Assembly (NCBI GenBank): GCA_011050615.1 | Contig: DRFJ01000050.1 | Location: forward strand, 95,768 to 159,767 | Source: Bacteroidota bacterium | GTDB lineage: Bacteria; Bacteroidota; Bacteroidia; Bacteroidales; VadinHA17 | Direction: 5' to 3' | Length of the DNA stretch: 64,000 nt | Shown here: one piece after another, positions 34,444-43,703 of the stretch | How the letters are laid out: every line of letters begins with the position of its first letter | How positions within the stretch are numbered: position 1 is the first letter of the stretch | Notes under the pieces: model-generated | What the model was told of the DNA's origin: nothing | Databases searched by the model: none | Seen by the model: the letters and a program-made list of their open reading frames with translations, nothing else | Position numbers and translations under genes: made by a program

Positions 34444-35127
34444 CTACTCTGATTCAGGTATATCAGGTAGCTCACCTTTCACTGTAAGTACATCATTGTA
34501 AAGGGTGGCAAACGATCCGGCAACCCACATTATAGCAGGGAAGATCCCTATTATCAGCATCAGTATACCAAACAATATTATAAAGAATGATACCAGACCC
34601 ATCCCAAAAATAGTCCACCCGTATCCTTTCGTAAGCCTCCAGCTCTCCTCTACAGCAGTGATAGGTTCCATCTTCTTGTCCATGACGAGAAAGCTGACAA
34701 AAGTGAGGCGGCAGGCCACGATGATCCCTGGTATAATAAGCATAATTATACCAATCATGACAAGGGCAAAAACGAGTAAATTGGCCAGTATTATGTTTAG
34801 GTAGTTACCGGTAAAACCTGATACCAGATGTTTGAAATCAATCTTTTGCTTCCTGGCTGCATGTATAAATATAAGGTCGCTGCCAAAATCAAACACGGGA
34901 ACAACAAGAAATGAGTAGGCAAGGGCGAAAAGGCCGAAAAAAGCAACAAACAAATTAAAACCACCCAGTTCTACGGTAAATCTTACAATCTGTATGGGAG
35001 CCTGTATGACCGCTACAACAATAATAACAAGGAAGAGAGGGAGGAAATTTTCACCAAGTATTTCAAGGCCTTTTGAAAAACTCCTGCCAAAAGATGGTCG
35101 TATTGTATTGTTCTCTGAATTTTCCAT
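34444..35127 (-). CDS. Uncharacterised multi-pass membrane protein
   Basis: This 227-residue protein has a polar N-terminus (MENSENNTIRPSFGRSFSKG) and about five or six hydrophobic segments, including NFLPLFLVIIVVAVIQAPIQ, LFVAFFGLFALAYSFLVVPV, ILANLLVFALVMIGIIMLII and GMGLVSFFIILFGILMLIIG. The segment VEESWRLTKGYGWTIFGMGL resembles a motif of small bacterial membrane proteins with glycerophosphodiesterase-type membrane domains (the ESWRLTKG block), but no catalytic domain is present. The function is unknown. It is divergent from the 7TM-LuxR gene. Confidence 0.7.
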   Translation of the reverse strand: MENSENNTIRPSFGRSFSKGLEILGENFLPLFLVIIVVAVIQAPIQIVRFTVELGGFNLFVAFFGLFALAYSFLVVPVFDFGSDLIFIHAARKQKIDFKHLVSGFTGNYLNIILANLLVFALVMIGIIMLIIPGIIVACRLTFVSFLVMDKKMEPITAVEESWRLTKGYGWTIFGMGLVSFFIILFGILMLIIGIFPAIMWVAGSFATLYNDVLTVKGELPDIPESE

Positions 35128-35152
35128 TTCTGATATTGCTTGGTTTCATTGA

Positions 35153-35160
35153 CAAATATA
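35153..35160 (-). promoter_or_regulatory. Putative -7 promoter element for the 34444-35127 gene
   Basis: The minus strand reads TATATTTG, an exact TAnnTTTG match, 26 bp before the start codon. Confidence 0.4.
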
Positions 35161-35211
35161 TGTTGAACTGTAATATCAGCCTGCATACTTAAGTATTGTT
35201 CTTAAAATATC

Positions 35212-35243
35212 CTACTTTAGTATTTACTTTACAACCAAAGTAG
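35212..35243. repeat. Inverted repeat at the start of the 7TM-LuxR gene
   Basis: CTACTTT (35212-35218) and AAAGTAG (35237-35243) form a 7-bp inverted repeat whose second arm reaches the first base of the GTG start. It could be an operator or a leader hairpin controlling this regulator. Confidence 0.35.
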
Positions 35244-36202
35244 TGAGTATTTTTACCACACCAACTGTAAAACAGGAAATGCTAAATGCACTTTCTTATA
35301 TAATCTTTGCACTGTCGATAGGCTTGACATTTCTGGGGTTAATAACTTCGGACCGTTTAAGAAAAGAATATCAGAACAGTTTTACATCCGCTCTGCTATA
35401 TTTCCAGATTTTTGCCTACACTTTTGGCTTCTATGCTATATGGGGTCAGGTATTTGTTTCAAAATGGCTTGCTGAATACCTGCCTGCCAATATCATGTTA
35501 AGGCTTATTACCTGCCAGGCAATTATCGGATTACCTTTTATGATATTAAGCTGGTACATGATGATCAGGTTCGCTCTGAAGCTGCAAATGCATAAAATTG
35601 GCAGAGCATTCACTCTTGCTTACATGGCTGTAGCCGGGGCAGGACTGGCATTAGTAATCATTCTTGCCTTTGACTTTCAGGATGAATCACGGCAGTTATA
35701 TATCTTCTATTATATTATCCTGGGCATGTCCTGCCATATCCTGACGGCAGTCATACTGTATACAAGGCCTGTCAGTAAAACGAGGATAAACAGGAAGAAG
35801 CTGAACCTGCTGGCCTCACTGGTGATATTGTCAGCAGTAGTACAGTCTTCTGTTCTCTATTTCTTTGAAATAAGCGGATATATTGCCCTGGGTTTCGTGA
35901 TAGTATATTTTTCATGCTATGCATTTATCCCCCTTATACTGAGGTACCATGGGATCCTCACTTCATACATAAAAACAGGGGATGAAGAAGTTAATTTTGA
36001 TGAATTCTGCAGGCTTAATGAGATATCACAAAGGGAGAAGGAAATAATCATGGAATTATACAAGGGCAAAACAAACAGGGAAATAGCCGATAGCCTTTTT
36101 ATCAGCCTCCAGACCGTTAAAGACCATACTCACCGTATTTATATTAAAACAGGAATGCGCAACAGGGTAGAATTGGTAAACCGCATTCGGAATATTTCAT
36201 AA
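35243..36202 (+). CDS. Membrane-bound LuxR-type transcription regulator with seven membrane segments
   Basis: This 319-residue protein has about seven N-terminal hydrophobic segments between residues 12 and 240 (ALSYIIFALSIGLTFLGLIT, LLYFQIFAYTFGFYAIWGQV, IIGLPFMILSWYMMIRFALK, AYMAVAGAGLALVIILAF, YIFYYIILGMSCHILTAVIL, LNLLASLVILSAVVQSSVLY, YIALGFVIVYFSCYAFIPLI). A C-terminal LuxR/GerE helix-turn-helix follows (about 255-315: LNEISQREKEIIMELYKGKT, NREIADSLFISLQTVKDHTH). It looks like a one-component sensor that binds DNA from the membrane. GTG 35243 is the furthest start; an ATG at 35279 (MLNALSYI) is also possible. The signal and target are unknown; the efflux operon lies 100 bp downstream. 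Confidence 0.85.
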   Translation: MSIFTTPTVKQEMLNALSYIIFALSIGLTFLGLITSDRLRKEYQNSFTSALLYFQIFAYTFGFYAIWGQVFVSKWLAEYLPANIMLRLITCQAIIGLPFMILSWYMMIRFALKLQMHKIGRAFTLAYMAVAGAGLALVIILAFDFQDESRQLYIFYYIILGMSCHILTAVILYTRPVSKTRINRKKLNLLASLVILSAVVQSSVLYFFEISGYIALGFVIVYFSCYAFIPLILRYHGILTSYIKTGDEEVNFDEFCRLNEISQREKEIIMELYKGKTNREIADSLFISLQTVKDHTHRIYIKTGMRNRVELVNRIRNIS

Positions 36203-36301
36203 CTCATAACATTCCATTCACCGGTTTTAATTGAAATTTAACATTTAAAACTTTGGGAACTGAAAAAGTTTTCTCATTATTGCACCTTAAATTAAAAATA
36301 G

Positions 36302-36925
36302 ATGGATTACCGGGAAAGAATTACACAGGAAGCAGCAGTTTTATTCATGAAATATGGAATAAGAGCGGTAACAATGGACTCATTAGCAAATCAGCTTGGT
36401 ATGTCCAAAAGGACTATATATGAGCATTTTGCAGACAAGGATGAATTGTTGGTAAGCGTAATAGAAAGCATGGCGGCCAGGCAAAAAGATGTTTTCCGGA
36501 AGATAATGGATGAGGCAGACAATGTAATTGAAGCTCTGTTTGAGATCTTGCGTATTGCTACCACTCATTTCAAAAATACAAATCCTACTTTTTTCATGGA
36601 TCTCAACAAATATCATCACAAGGTCTATGAAAGAATTTGCCAGAAAGGTGATATAAAGAATTACAAAATGTCACTGTCAATGTTACGCAGGGGAATTCAG
36701 GAGAAAGTATTCAGGGATGATATAAATGTTGAAATCGTAAACATAGGTATTCACAGTGTCCTTGATATTACCAGGGAAAGCAACACACTTTCCGCGGAGA
36801 AATATTCAAGGTTTGAGATAATTGATAACCTTCTTTTTAATTACCTGATTGGTATTTCAACTTCCGAGGGACAGGCACTTATTAATAAATATAAAGAACA
36901 GAAAAAAATTGAATCAAATGCATAG
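36302..36925 (+). CDS. TetR/AcrR family transcription regulator
   Basis: This 207-residue regulator has an N-terminal TetR helix-turn-helix (residues 1-55: ITQEAAVLFMKYGIRAVTMD, SLANQLGMSKRTIYEHFADK) and an all-helical ligand-binding C-terminal domain. The TolC gene starts within or directly after its stop codon, so it is the first gene of the efflux operon and probably represses it until a pump substrate binds. No clear palindromic operator was seen in the 99 bp upstream. Confidence 0.92.
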   Translation: MDYRERITQEAAVLFMKYGIRAVTMDSLANQLGMSKRTIYEHFADKDELLVSVIESMAARQKDVFRKIMDEADNVIEALFEILRIATTHFKNTNPTFFMDLNKYHHKVYERICQKGDIKNYKMSLSMLRRGIQEKVFRDDINVEIVNIGIHSVLDITRESNTLSAEKYSRFEIIDNLLFNYLIGISTSEGQALINKYKEQKKIESNA

Positions 36926-38261
36926 AATAATGAGAATAAGATGGTTGAATATAATTATGTTAACTGTGCTGAGCCATACGGTGACAGCACAGGAAGCTGA
37001 TACGGTTCTGACACTTTCGTTACAGGAAGCACAGGAATATGCAGTGGAGCATAATAAAATGATCAAGGCGTCGCGCTATGATGTGCAGGCCGCGGAGATG
37101 TCAAAATGGGAGCTTATATCAAACGGACTCCCCAGGGTTGATGGCAGCGGGTCATTAAATGATAACCTGAAATTAATGACAACCCTGCTGCCCGGAGAAA
37201 TCATCGGTCAGCCGGGTGAGAAGATCCCGGTGCAATTCGGTACCAAGTATAACAGTTCCTACGGCTTCCAGGCTACCCAGATGATCTTCAATGCCCCTTA
37301 TTTTGTTGGCATTCAGACTGTCAAACTGGCTGAGAAAATGAGCCGGCAGTCACTTGAAAAATCGGAGATAGATATCAGGGAGCAGGTTATAAATACCTAT
37401 TACCTTATCTTAATCTCCCAGGAATCACTTGATATACTGAATGGTACGAGTGAAAACCTGAGGGAGGTATATCAGTCGACAAAATCTATGAAAGAGGCAG
37501 GTATGGTTGAAGAAACTGATGTAGACCAGATGCTTTCGAATGTGAGGGGACTCGAAACCAATATTCGTTCGATGGAAAGGAACCTCGAATTCAGCTATAA
37601 TATGCTGAGATTCCAGCTGGGAGTGGATATGACTGCAGAAATTGAATTAACTACCGGCCTTCAGGACTTATTGACCGAGGCAGGAATTGAAAGTTTGATG
37701 GAGAGTGATTTCAACCTCAGTCAGCATATTGATTTCAGGCTTACCGAGAGCCAGGTACAGATGCAGGAATTGACACTTAAGAATGAAAAGGCAAGTATAT
37801 TGCCCTCTTTTTCAGCGTTCTATTCCTGGAATAAGAACGGTATGGGTGATAAGCTTAATGATTTGAGGTGGTTTCCCTACTCAATGCTGGGTTTCCAGGT
37901 GTCAGTACCAATATTTGCCAGCGGTCAGCGCTACTCCAGGATAAAGAAAGCGCAGATAGACCTTGAGAAGGCAAGGACCAATAAGAGCCTGGTTTCAGAC
38001 CAGCTGAAACTGCAGGAAAAGCAGCTTAGATTTAACCTTATTAATGCCCGTGACCAGTATGATACACAGAAAGAGAACGTGGAGGTAGCCTGCCGGGTTT
38101 ATCAAAGTGTTGAAAATAAATACAGGCAGGGTGTGGCCTCAAGTCTCGACCTCACCCAGGCTCATAATAATTATTTGCAGGCTGAAAATAATTACGTCAG
38201 TGCCTTAATGGACCTGCTCCAGACAAAGCTGGCACTTGATAAATTACTTAACAATATATAA
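36918..38261 (+). CDS. TolC family outer-membrane efflux protein
   Basis: The 447-residue product has a signal peptide (MRIRWLNIIMLTVLSHTVTA) and the repeated coiled-coil halves of TolC-type outer-membrane factors (LTLSLQEAQEYAVEHNKMIK near the N-terminus, NKYRQGVASSLDLTQAHNNY near the C-terminus). It would form the outer-membrane channel of the pump encoded downstream. ATG 36918 overlaps the tetR-like stop by 8 bp; ATG 36930 is an alternative. The longest frame starting at 36849 would lie inside the regulator gene and is rejected. Confidence 0.92.
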   Translation: MHRIMRIRWLNIIMLTVLSHTVTAQEADTVLTLSLQEAQEYAVEHNKMIKASRYDVQAAEMSKWELISNGLPRVDGSGSLNDNLKLMTTLLPGEIIGQPGEKIPVQFGTKYNSSYGFQATQMIFNAPYFVGIQTVKLAEKMSRQSLEKSEIDIREQVINTYYLILISQESLDILNGTSENLREVYQSTKSMKEAGMVEETDVDQMLSNVRGLETNIRSMERNLEFSYNMLRFQLGVDMTAEIELTTGLQDLLTEAGIESLMESDFNLSQHIDFRLTESQVQMQELTLKNEKASILPSFSAFYSWNKNGMGDKLNDLRWFPYSMLGFQVSVPIFASGQRYSRIKKAQIDLEKARTNKSLVSDQLKLQEKQLRFNLINARDQYDTQKENVEVACRVYQSVENKYRQGVASSLDLTQAHNNYLQAENNYVSALMDLLQTKLALDKLLNNI

Positions 38262-38263
38262 GA

Positions 38264-39352
38264 ATGTCAAAAATATTAAATATCAGAAATATGGAATCCA
38301 TTAAATTATTGCCAGTTATATTAATACTGACAGCTGTAGTTACAGGATGTAATAAACAGAACCAGGCCGGTCAACAGGCTCTCACAGATGTTGAAGAGGC
38401 TGGTGAAAAAGAAATTGTCGTCAGAACACAGGCCCTTGAGCTGTCAACCATTGCCAGAACAATTGATTATACGGCAACTCTTGAGGCTTTCGAAGAGGTA
38501 CATCTCGCACCTGCCTCACCCGGAAGGATAAACAATATCTATGTGGAACCGGCCGACAGGGTCAGCAAGGGGCAGAAATTATTTACCATGGATCAGACAC
38601 AGTTGCACCAGGCAGAGATACAGCTTGAGAACCTGAAAACAGACCTTCAACGTTTGTCTACACTCCTGGAAACCGGAGATATTCCCCGGCAACAATATGA
38701 TCAGATGAAAACACAAGTGGAAGTTACTGAAAGTAATGTTGACTTCCTGAGGGAGAATACGGTGATTTTTGCACCCTTCCCGGGTGTGATTACAGGCAAA
38801 TATTTTGAGAATAGTGAAATGTACAGTGGTGCACCGAACACCCAGGCCGGGAAAGCAGCGGTAGTAACTCTCATGCAGATAAATCCCGTTAAGGCTGTAG
38901 TTTATATTTCAGAGCAATATATGCCCCTGGTTAAAAAAGGCATGGATGCGACAATCAGTACAGATGTGTATGAAGCGGAGGAATTCAGTGGAACAGTAAG
39001 CCTCATCTATCCTGTTGTAAATCCAATGACCAGGTCTTTTGAGGTGGAAATAACTGTACCAAACAATAGCATGAGACTAAAACCCGGAATGTTCGTCAGG
39101 GTATCAATGTTTCTTGGAGAGGATGAAGCTTTTGTAGTTCCTTCCAATGTTGTACTTCAGCAGGAGGGGACAAACAACAGGTATGTTTTTGTTGACAGGG
39201 ACGGTATTGCCGAAAGATACCAGGTTCAGCTGGGCAAGCGTTATGACGAAATGGTTGAAATCATAAGTGATGAGCTTGTTGCCGGCGACATGCTGATCGT
39301 TAATGGACACACCAAACTCACAACCGGCGATAAAATTGATGTAGTTAATTAA
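38264..39352 (+). CDS. RND efflux periplasmic adaptor (membrane fusion protein), lipoprotein
   Basis: This 362-residue protein carries a lipoprotein signal with Cys29 in LTAVVTGCN. It has the adaptor layout: biotinyl-lipoyl half-motifs (ARTIDYTATLEAFEEVHLAP, VSKGQKLFTMD), a helical hairpin (about 105-165) and a beta-barrel (VVYISEQYMPLVKKGMDATI, RLKPGMFVRVSMFLGEDEAF). It bridges the inner-membrane pump and the TolC channel. Spacing is 2 bp after the TolC gene and 18 bp before the pump gene. ATG 38291 (MESIKLLP) is an alternative start. Confidence 0.93.
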   Translation: MSKILNIRNMESIKLLPVILILTAVVTGCNKQNQAGQQALTDVEEAGEKEIVVRTQALELSTIARTIDYTATLEAFEEVHLAPASPGRINNIYVEPADRVSKGQKLFTMDQTQLHQAEIQLENLKTDLQRLSTLLETGDIPRQQYDQMKTQVEVTESNVDFLRENTVIFAPFPGVITGKYFENSEMYSGAPNTQAGKAAVVTLMQINPVKAVVYISEQYMPLVKKGMDATISTDVYEAEEFSGTVSLIYPVVNPMTRSFEVEITVPNNSMRLKPGMFVRVSMFLGEDEAFVVPSNVVLQQEGTNNRYVFVDRDGIAERYQVQLGKRYDEMVEIISDELVAGDMLIVNGHTKLTTGDKIDVVN

Positions 39353-39370
39353 TATTAAGCATAATATCTT

Positions 39371-42300
39371 ATGAGTATATATAGTACCGCAGTAAAAAGA
39401 CCACTGACAACCATCCTTATCTTCATAGGTTTAATGGTTGTGGGGATATATTCTCTTACAAGGCTGCCTGTGGATCTCTATCCGGAAATTGAACTGCCCT
39501 TTCTGACAGTTTTCACTTCCTATCCCGGGGCAAGTGCCTCAGACATTGAAACCAATGTGACTGATTTGCTTGAAAACCAGTTAAATACGGTAAGTAACCT
39601 CAAAGAGATAACATCTATATCAAGTGATAATACCTCTATAATTTTCCTTGAATTCGAGTACGAGACCAATCTCGATGAAGCATCAAACGAGGTAAGGGAT
39701 GCGATGAATTTCATAATAAACTTTCTGCCGGAAGATGCTGAAGACCCCACCATACTGAAATTTAACTCCAGTATGATGCCAATAATTTTTTATGCCATCA
39801 CTGCAGATGAGAGCTATGAAGGCCTGGAAAAAATACTGGATGAGAAGGTGGTTAATCCGCTTAACAGGATTGAAGGAATTGGTTCAGTTGGTATTGCAGG
39901 GGCTCCGGGCAGGGAAATATACATAGAAGTTGACCCCCGCAGGCTTGAAGCATATAATATGACTGTTGAGCAGATAGGCAGCATCCTGATGGCCGAAAAC
40001 CTTAATACCCCGGCAGGCTACCTGGAAATGGGTGAACTTGACTATCCTCTTCGTATTCAGGGTGAATTTGTCGACAGCGATGTCCTTAAAGACCTCGTGG
40101 TAGGGAGCTATAATGGCAATACTGTTTATCTTAGTGATATTGCTGATATAAAGGATACCGTCCGTGACACCAAACTGGAGGAACGAATTAACGGTGAACT
40201 TGGTATGCGTATGTTTGTGCAGAAACAATCCGGGGGAAACACCGTGGAGGTGGCCAGGGAAGTGAGGAAGACTCTCAAAGAGCTGGAGAAAGATTTACCA
40301 CCGGATGTCAGGATAGAACCTATACTGGATTCATCTGAATTCATCGTAGGGTCAATAAAGAACCTGACAAATGCACTTCTGTTTGCAGCTATATTTGTGG
40401 TACTTGTAGTGCTCTTCTTCCTTGGCAGGTGGAGGGCAACTTTCATTGTTATCCTTACAATACCGATATCCCTTATAATTGCCTTCATTTACCTTTTTGT
40501 GTCAGGGAATTCAATTAACATAATTTCCCTCTCATCATTGTCAATAGCCATTGGTATGGTGGTTGATGATGCAATTGTTATACTTGAGAATATTACCAAG
40601 CATATTGAGGGAAAAAGCCATCCCCGCGAAGCTGCTATTTATGCTACAAATGAGGTCTGGCTTGCTGTAATAGTAACTACACTAACAGTAGTGGCTGTGT
40701 TCTTTCCATTAACCTTCGTAGGTGGTTTGACGGGAGTGCTTTTCAAACAGCTGGGACTTATCGTTACCCTGACAGTTGTCACCTCAACAATTGCAGCCAT
40801 CACACTTACACCAACCCTGAGTTCATTGCTCCTGAAGATGCGGGTCAACAACAAACCCCGGCGCAGGTTTAGTTATGATAATACAATCAGGAAAGGGCTT
40901 GACCGTTTTGAAGGATTTTATGAATCAACCCTGAGATGGTCCCTGAGGCATAAAACTATGGTAACAGTTGCTTCAGTACTTGTATTTGCAGGATCAATGA
41001 TGCTGCTGACCTTCGTAGGCACCGAGTTTATACCCCAGGCTGATGAATCAAGTTTAACAGCGAACATTGAATTGCAGACCGGTACAAGAGTGAGTGTTAC
41101 AAAGGAAGTGACAGAGCGGATTGATGATATTATTGACTCGTCATTCCCTGAGGTGGTGCTTGTATCATCATCAACCGGAACAGGCGAAGGTTTAAATTTT
41201 GCTTCATTGTTCTCAACCTCCGGAACGCATACAATATCTTATACATTTCGACTGTCTGATGTAGAGGAAAGGGATAGAAGCGTATGGGATATAGCCGAGG
41301 CCTTCAGACAGGAGCTCGCTGGATTTCCTGAAATCGTGAACTTCCAGGTTGGCGCCGGTGGTGGCGGAAGTATGGGTTTTATGGGTAATAATATAGCGGT
41401 TGATGTATACGGCTACAATATTGCCGAAACAAACCTGGTGGCTGAAGAGCTGGCCTCAAAGATCAGTATGATAGAAGGAGCTAAAGATGTCCAGATAAGT
41501 CGTGATCCGTCAAAGCCGGAACTTCAGATTGTCCTTGACCAGAATAAATTAATAAGGCATGGTCTTAACACTGCCACAGTATCAAATGCCGTAAAAAACA
41601 GGGTAGGTGGAATGACAGCCACGCGCCTGAGGCAGTTCGGTGATGAATATGATGTGGTCGTCAGATTTAAGGAAGAGTCAAGAAATTCTATTACCGATGT
41701 TTTGAATATCAGTATTATGAACAGCCAGGGACAGAGCGTTAAACTTGGAGAAATAGCTGAGGTCAGAGAATACCTCTCACCCCCAAATATTGAACATAAA
41801 AGGAGACAGAGGGTCCTGAGCGTCTCAGCAACACCATACCAGCGTGCACTTGGTGACATAGCAACTGACATAGAAAAGGTTATTGCTGATCTTGAAACAC
41901 CGTCAGGTGTACAGGTGGAAATATCGGGTACTATAGAGGAACAGGCAGAATCTTTTATGGATCTCGGACTCCTGATGATGGTCAGCCTTATTCTGGTATA
42001 CCTTGTCATGGCTTCACAGTTTGAATCGTTGAAAATGCCTCTGATAATAATGTTTTCAATACCCTTCTCATTCGCAGGTGTTGCGATTGCACTTTTCATT
42101 ACCGGCACTACACTGAACCTTATAGCAGGAATAGGTGCAGTTATGCTTATAGGTATTGTTGTCAAGAACGCTATCGTACTTGTTGATTTTATTAACCTTC
42201 AGCGGGACAGGGGACTTGAACTGTATGAGGCTGTCTCGGTTTCCGGCCGGTCAAGGTTAAGGCCTGTAATAATGACTTCTGCCACTACCATTTTAGCAAT

Positions 42301-42514
42301 GCTCCCCCTGGCCATGAGCATTGGTGAAGGGTCAGAGATATGGAGTCCGATGGGTATCTCCGTTATTGGTGGGCTCATCTTCTCAACAATGGTTACCCTG
42401 ATCCTTGTTCCCGTAGTTTATGTGATATTTGCCAGGAGAGGAGAAAGGGATAAGAAACGTAAATCCCGGGAGAAATACGATTTCCTTGATGAAGCGAAAG
42501 TGACAACCAGTTAA
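39371..42514 (+). CDS. RND efflux pump, inner-membrane permease (AcrB/HAE1 family)
   Basis: This 1047-residue protein is of full AcrB length with 12 predicted membrane segments and two large periplasmic loops. Family motifs include the opening RPLTTILIFIGLMVVGIYSL, GMVVDDAIVILENI with the proton-relay pair D399/D400 in TM4, and PSGVQVEISGTIEEQ and GIVVKNAIVLVDFINLQRDR in the second half. It exports drugs or other amphipathic compounds with proton uptake. It is the core of the tetR-tolC-mfp-rnd operon; the substrate is not known. Confidence 0.95.
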   Translation: MSIYSTAVKRPLTTILIFIGLMVVGIYSLTRLPVDLYPEIELPFLTVFTSYPGASASDIETNVTDLLENQLNTVSNLKEITSISSDNTSIIFLEFEYETNLDEASNEVRDAMNFIINFLPEDAEDPTILKFNSSMMPIIFYAITADESYEGLEKILDEKVVNPLNRIEGIGSVGIAGAPGREIYIEVDPRRLEAYNMTVEQIGSILMAENLNTPAGYLEMGELDYPLRIQGEFVDSDVLKDLVVGSYNGNTVYLSDIADIKDTVRDTKLEERINGELGMRMFVQKQSGGNTVEVAREVRKTLKELEKDLPPDVRIEPILDSSEFIVGSIKNLTNALLFAAIFVVLVVLFFLGRWRATFIVILTIPISLIIAFIYLFVSGNSINIISLSSLSIAIGMVVDDAIVILENITKHIEGKSHPREAAIYATNEVWLAVIVTTLTVVAVFFPLTFVGGLTGVLFKQLGLIVTLTVVTSTIAAITLTPTLSSLLLKMRVNNKPRRRFSYDNTIRKGLDRFEGFYESTLRWSLRHKTMVTVASVLVFAGSMMLLTFVGTEFIPQADESSLTANIELQTGTRVSVTKEVTERIDDIIDSSFPEVVLVSSSTGTGEGLNFASLFSTSGTHTISYTFRLSDVEERDRSVWDIAEAFRQELAGFPEIVNFQVGAGGGGSMGFMGNNIAVDVYGYNIAETNLVAEELASKISMIEGAKDVQISRDPSKPELQIVLDQNKLIRHGLNTATVSNAVKNRVGGMTATRLRQFGDEYDVVVRFKEESRNSITDVLNISIMNSQGQSVKLGEIAEVREYLSPPNIEHKRRQRVLSVSATPYQRALGDIATDIEKVIADLETPSGVQVEISGTIEEQAESFMDLGLLMMVSLILVYLVMASQFESLKMPLIIMFSIPFSFAGVAIALFITGTTLNLIAGIGAVMLIGIVVKNAIVLVDFINLQRDRGLELYEAVSVSGRSRLRPVIMTSATTILAMLPLAMSIGEGSEIWSPMGISVIGGLIFSTMVTLILVPVVYVIFARRGERDKKRKSREKYDFLDEAKVTTS

Positions 42515-42524
42515 ATGATTGATT

Positions 42525-42818
42525 ATGAAAGCAGTATTTATAGTATATAACCAGGCCCATAATGAGAAAGTTGATTTCATCCTCGACACTTTTGGCATAG
42601 GTGGTTATTCCGAATGGAACAATATGAAAGGAAGAGGCAGCAGAGGAGGTGTTCCACACCTTGGTACTCATACATGGCCTGAAATTAATTCGGCAACACT
42701 GACTATTGTAGAAGACGACATGGTTGATAAATTACTCGACGCAGTCAGGAAGATGGATGAATTGAATAGCGATGTTGGTGCCAGGGCCTTTGTCTGGGAT
42801 GTTACCGCTATGGTTTAA
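42525..42818 (+). CDS. PG0541 family transporter-associated protein
   Basis: This 97-residue protein has the PG0541 pattern (MKAVFIVYNQAHNEKVDFIL, GIGGYSEWNNMKGRGSRGG, HLGTHTWPEINSATLTIVED), a small PII-like fold found after RND pump genes in Bacteroidota. PII-like proteins sense small ligands as trimers, so it may tune the pump; this is inference. ATG 42525 is preferred to TTG 42519. It lies 10 bp after the pump gene and closes the operon. Confidence 0.88.
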   Translation: MKAVFIVYNQAHNEKVDFILDTFGIGGYSEWNNMKGRGSRGGVPHLGTHTWPEINSATLTIVEDDMVDKLLDAVRKMDELNSDVGARAFVWDVTAMV

Positions 42819-42917
42819 ATATATTCTGTCAGGGTTGTGGGCTGTCTTATAAGTACACCACCTTCACCGGGTAATCGGGGCGGGATGGTTAAATGACTTT
42901 TATGACAGGCCCGATCC

Positions 42918-43598
42918 TTACAGGTTATTCAGGAACTCCACTGCCTTAATAATATCCTCCTCATCCCGTATCTTTAGACTACTGTCATTTAAGAAATTCT
43001 TTAATGACTTTTCGTTTTCACCGGCAATTTTAAGCAGGCTCCGTTTATTTTTAATAAATACAGGCTTATTTTCCTTATGAGCAATGAAGAATAAGGGATC
43101 CCTGTGCTGAAACATTGCAGGCTTTGGGTCCATATAGGGCTGGGCAGGTTCAGCTTCCTTAAATACAACCTGGTGTTTCTTATATAAAGTATATGTGCCC
43201 CTGGCAAGCAGTTCAAGATATCCTTCTCCTTCAGTTGAAAGGTATTCATATTTAGAGTATATGAAAGAGTGACCCGGAAGTTTTACGTTTGATACTATCC
43301 CGCCTCGCCTGAGGTTATACACGGCATCCTCCATCTGCACTTCGAAAAGATCATTATAAACATTATACCTTAGCGGAACTTTTTCAAACACCTGATTTTC
43401 AGATGAGGTAATGCTTGCCTCAGTGAATTCATCATCCATATAGGGCGAACCTTCGTAGTTTCCCATCTCACCTTTTACTGCCTGTCTGTTAAGAAGCTCG
43501 TCATAGAACCTCTGTCCTTCCGCACCAAGCCAGAGGTTCTGGGATGTTGCGGAAAGAGCCAAAATTGAAATAACTATACTTAAATATATTTTTTTCAT
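42918..43598 (-). CDS. Secreted protein of unknown function
   Basis: This 226-residue protein begins with a signal peptide (MKKIYLSIVISILALSATSQ). The mature part is mixed alpha/beta, with EGSPYMDDEFTEASITSSEN, PLRYNVYNDLFEVQMEDAVY and a C-terminal region rich in Lys and Asn (KNKRSLLKIAGENEKSLKNF) that reads like the end of small Bacteroidota proteins which store or sense surface components. No named family is recognised. It has its own promoter-like element and is downstream of the EF-G-like gene on the same strand. Confidence 0.7.
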   Translation of the reverse strand: MKKIYLSIVISILALSATSQNLWLGAEGQRFYDELLNRQAVKGEMGNYEGSPYMDDEFTEASITSSENQVFEKVPLRYNVYNDLFEVQMEDAVYNLRRGGIVSNVKLPGHSFIYSKYEYLSTEGEGYLELLARGTYTLYKKHQVVFKEAEPAQPYMDPKPAMFQHRDPLFFIAHKENKPVFIKNKRSLLKIAGENEKSLKNFLNDSSLKIRDEEDIIKAVEFLNNL

Positions 43599-43621
43599 GG
43601 TACTCCTGTTTTATTTTATTA

Positions 43622-43629
43622 CAAAGGTA
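43622..43629 (-). promoter_or_regulatory. Putative -7 promoter element for the 42918-43598 gene
   Basis: The minus strand reads TACCTTTG, an exact TAnnTTTG match, 24 bp before the start codon. Confidence 0.45.
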
Positions 43630-43641
43630 GTGAATTGAAAG

Positions 43642-43670
43642 AAAAAAGGCACGGATAAAATATCCATGCC
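43642..43670 (-). terminator. Intrinsic terminator of the EF-G-like gene
   Basis: GGCA-C-GGATA and TATCC-A-TGCC pair around AAA (43648-43670), with one C-A mismatch. On the minus strand the hairpin is followed by six T (complement of AAAAAA at 43642-43647). It lies 34 bp beyond the EF-G-like stop codon. Confidence 0.6.
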
Positions 43671-43703
43671 CTGAAATATTTGCGTAATCTGCGCCAATCT
43701 GTG

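Noticed and set aside
41524..42165. 213-residue minus-strand frame inside the RND pump gene
   Set aside because: It is an antisense shadow; the plus strand encodes conserved pump motifs throughout.
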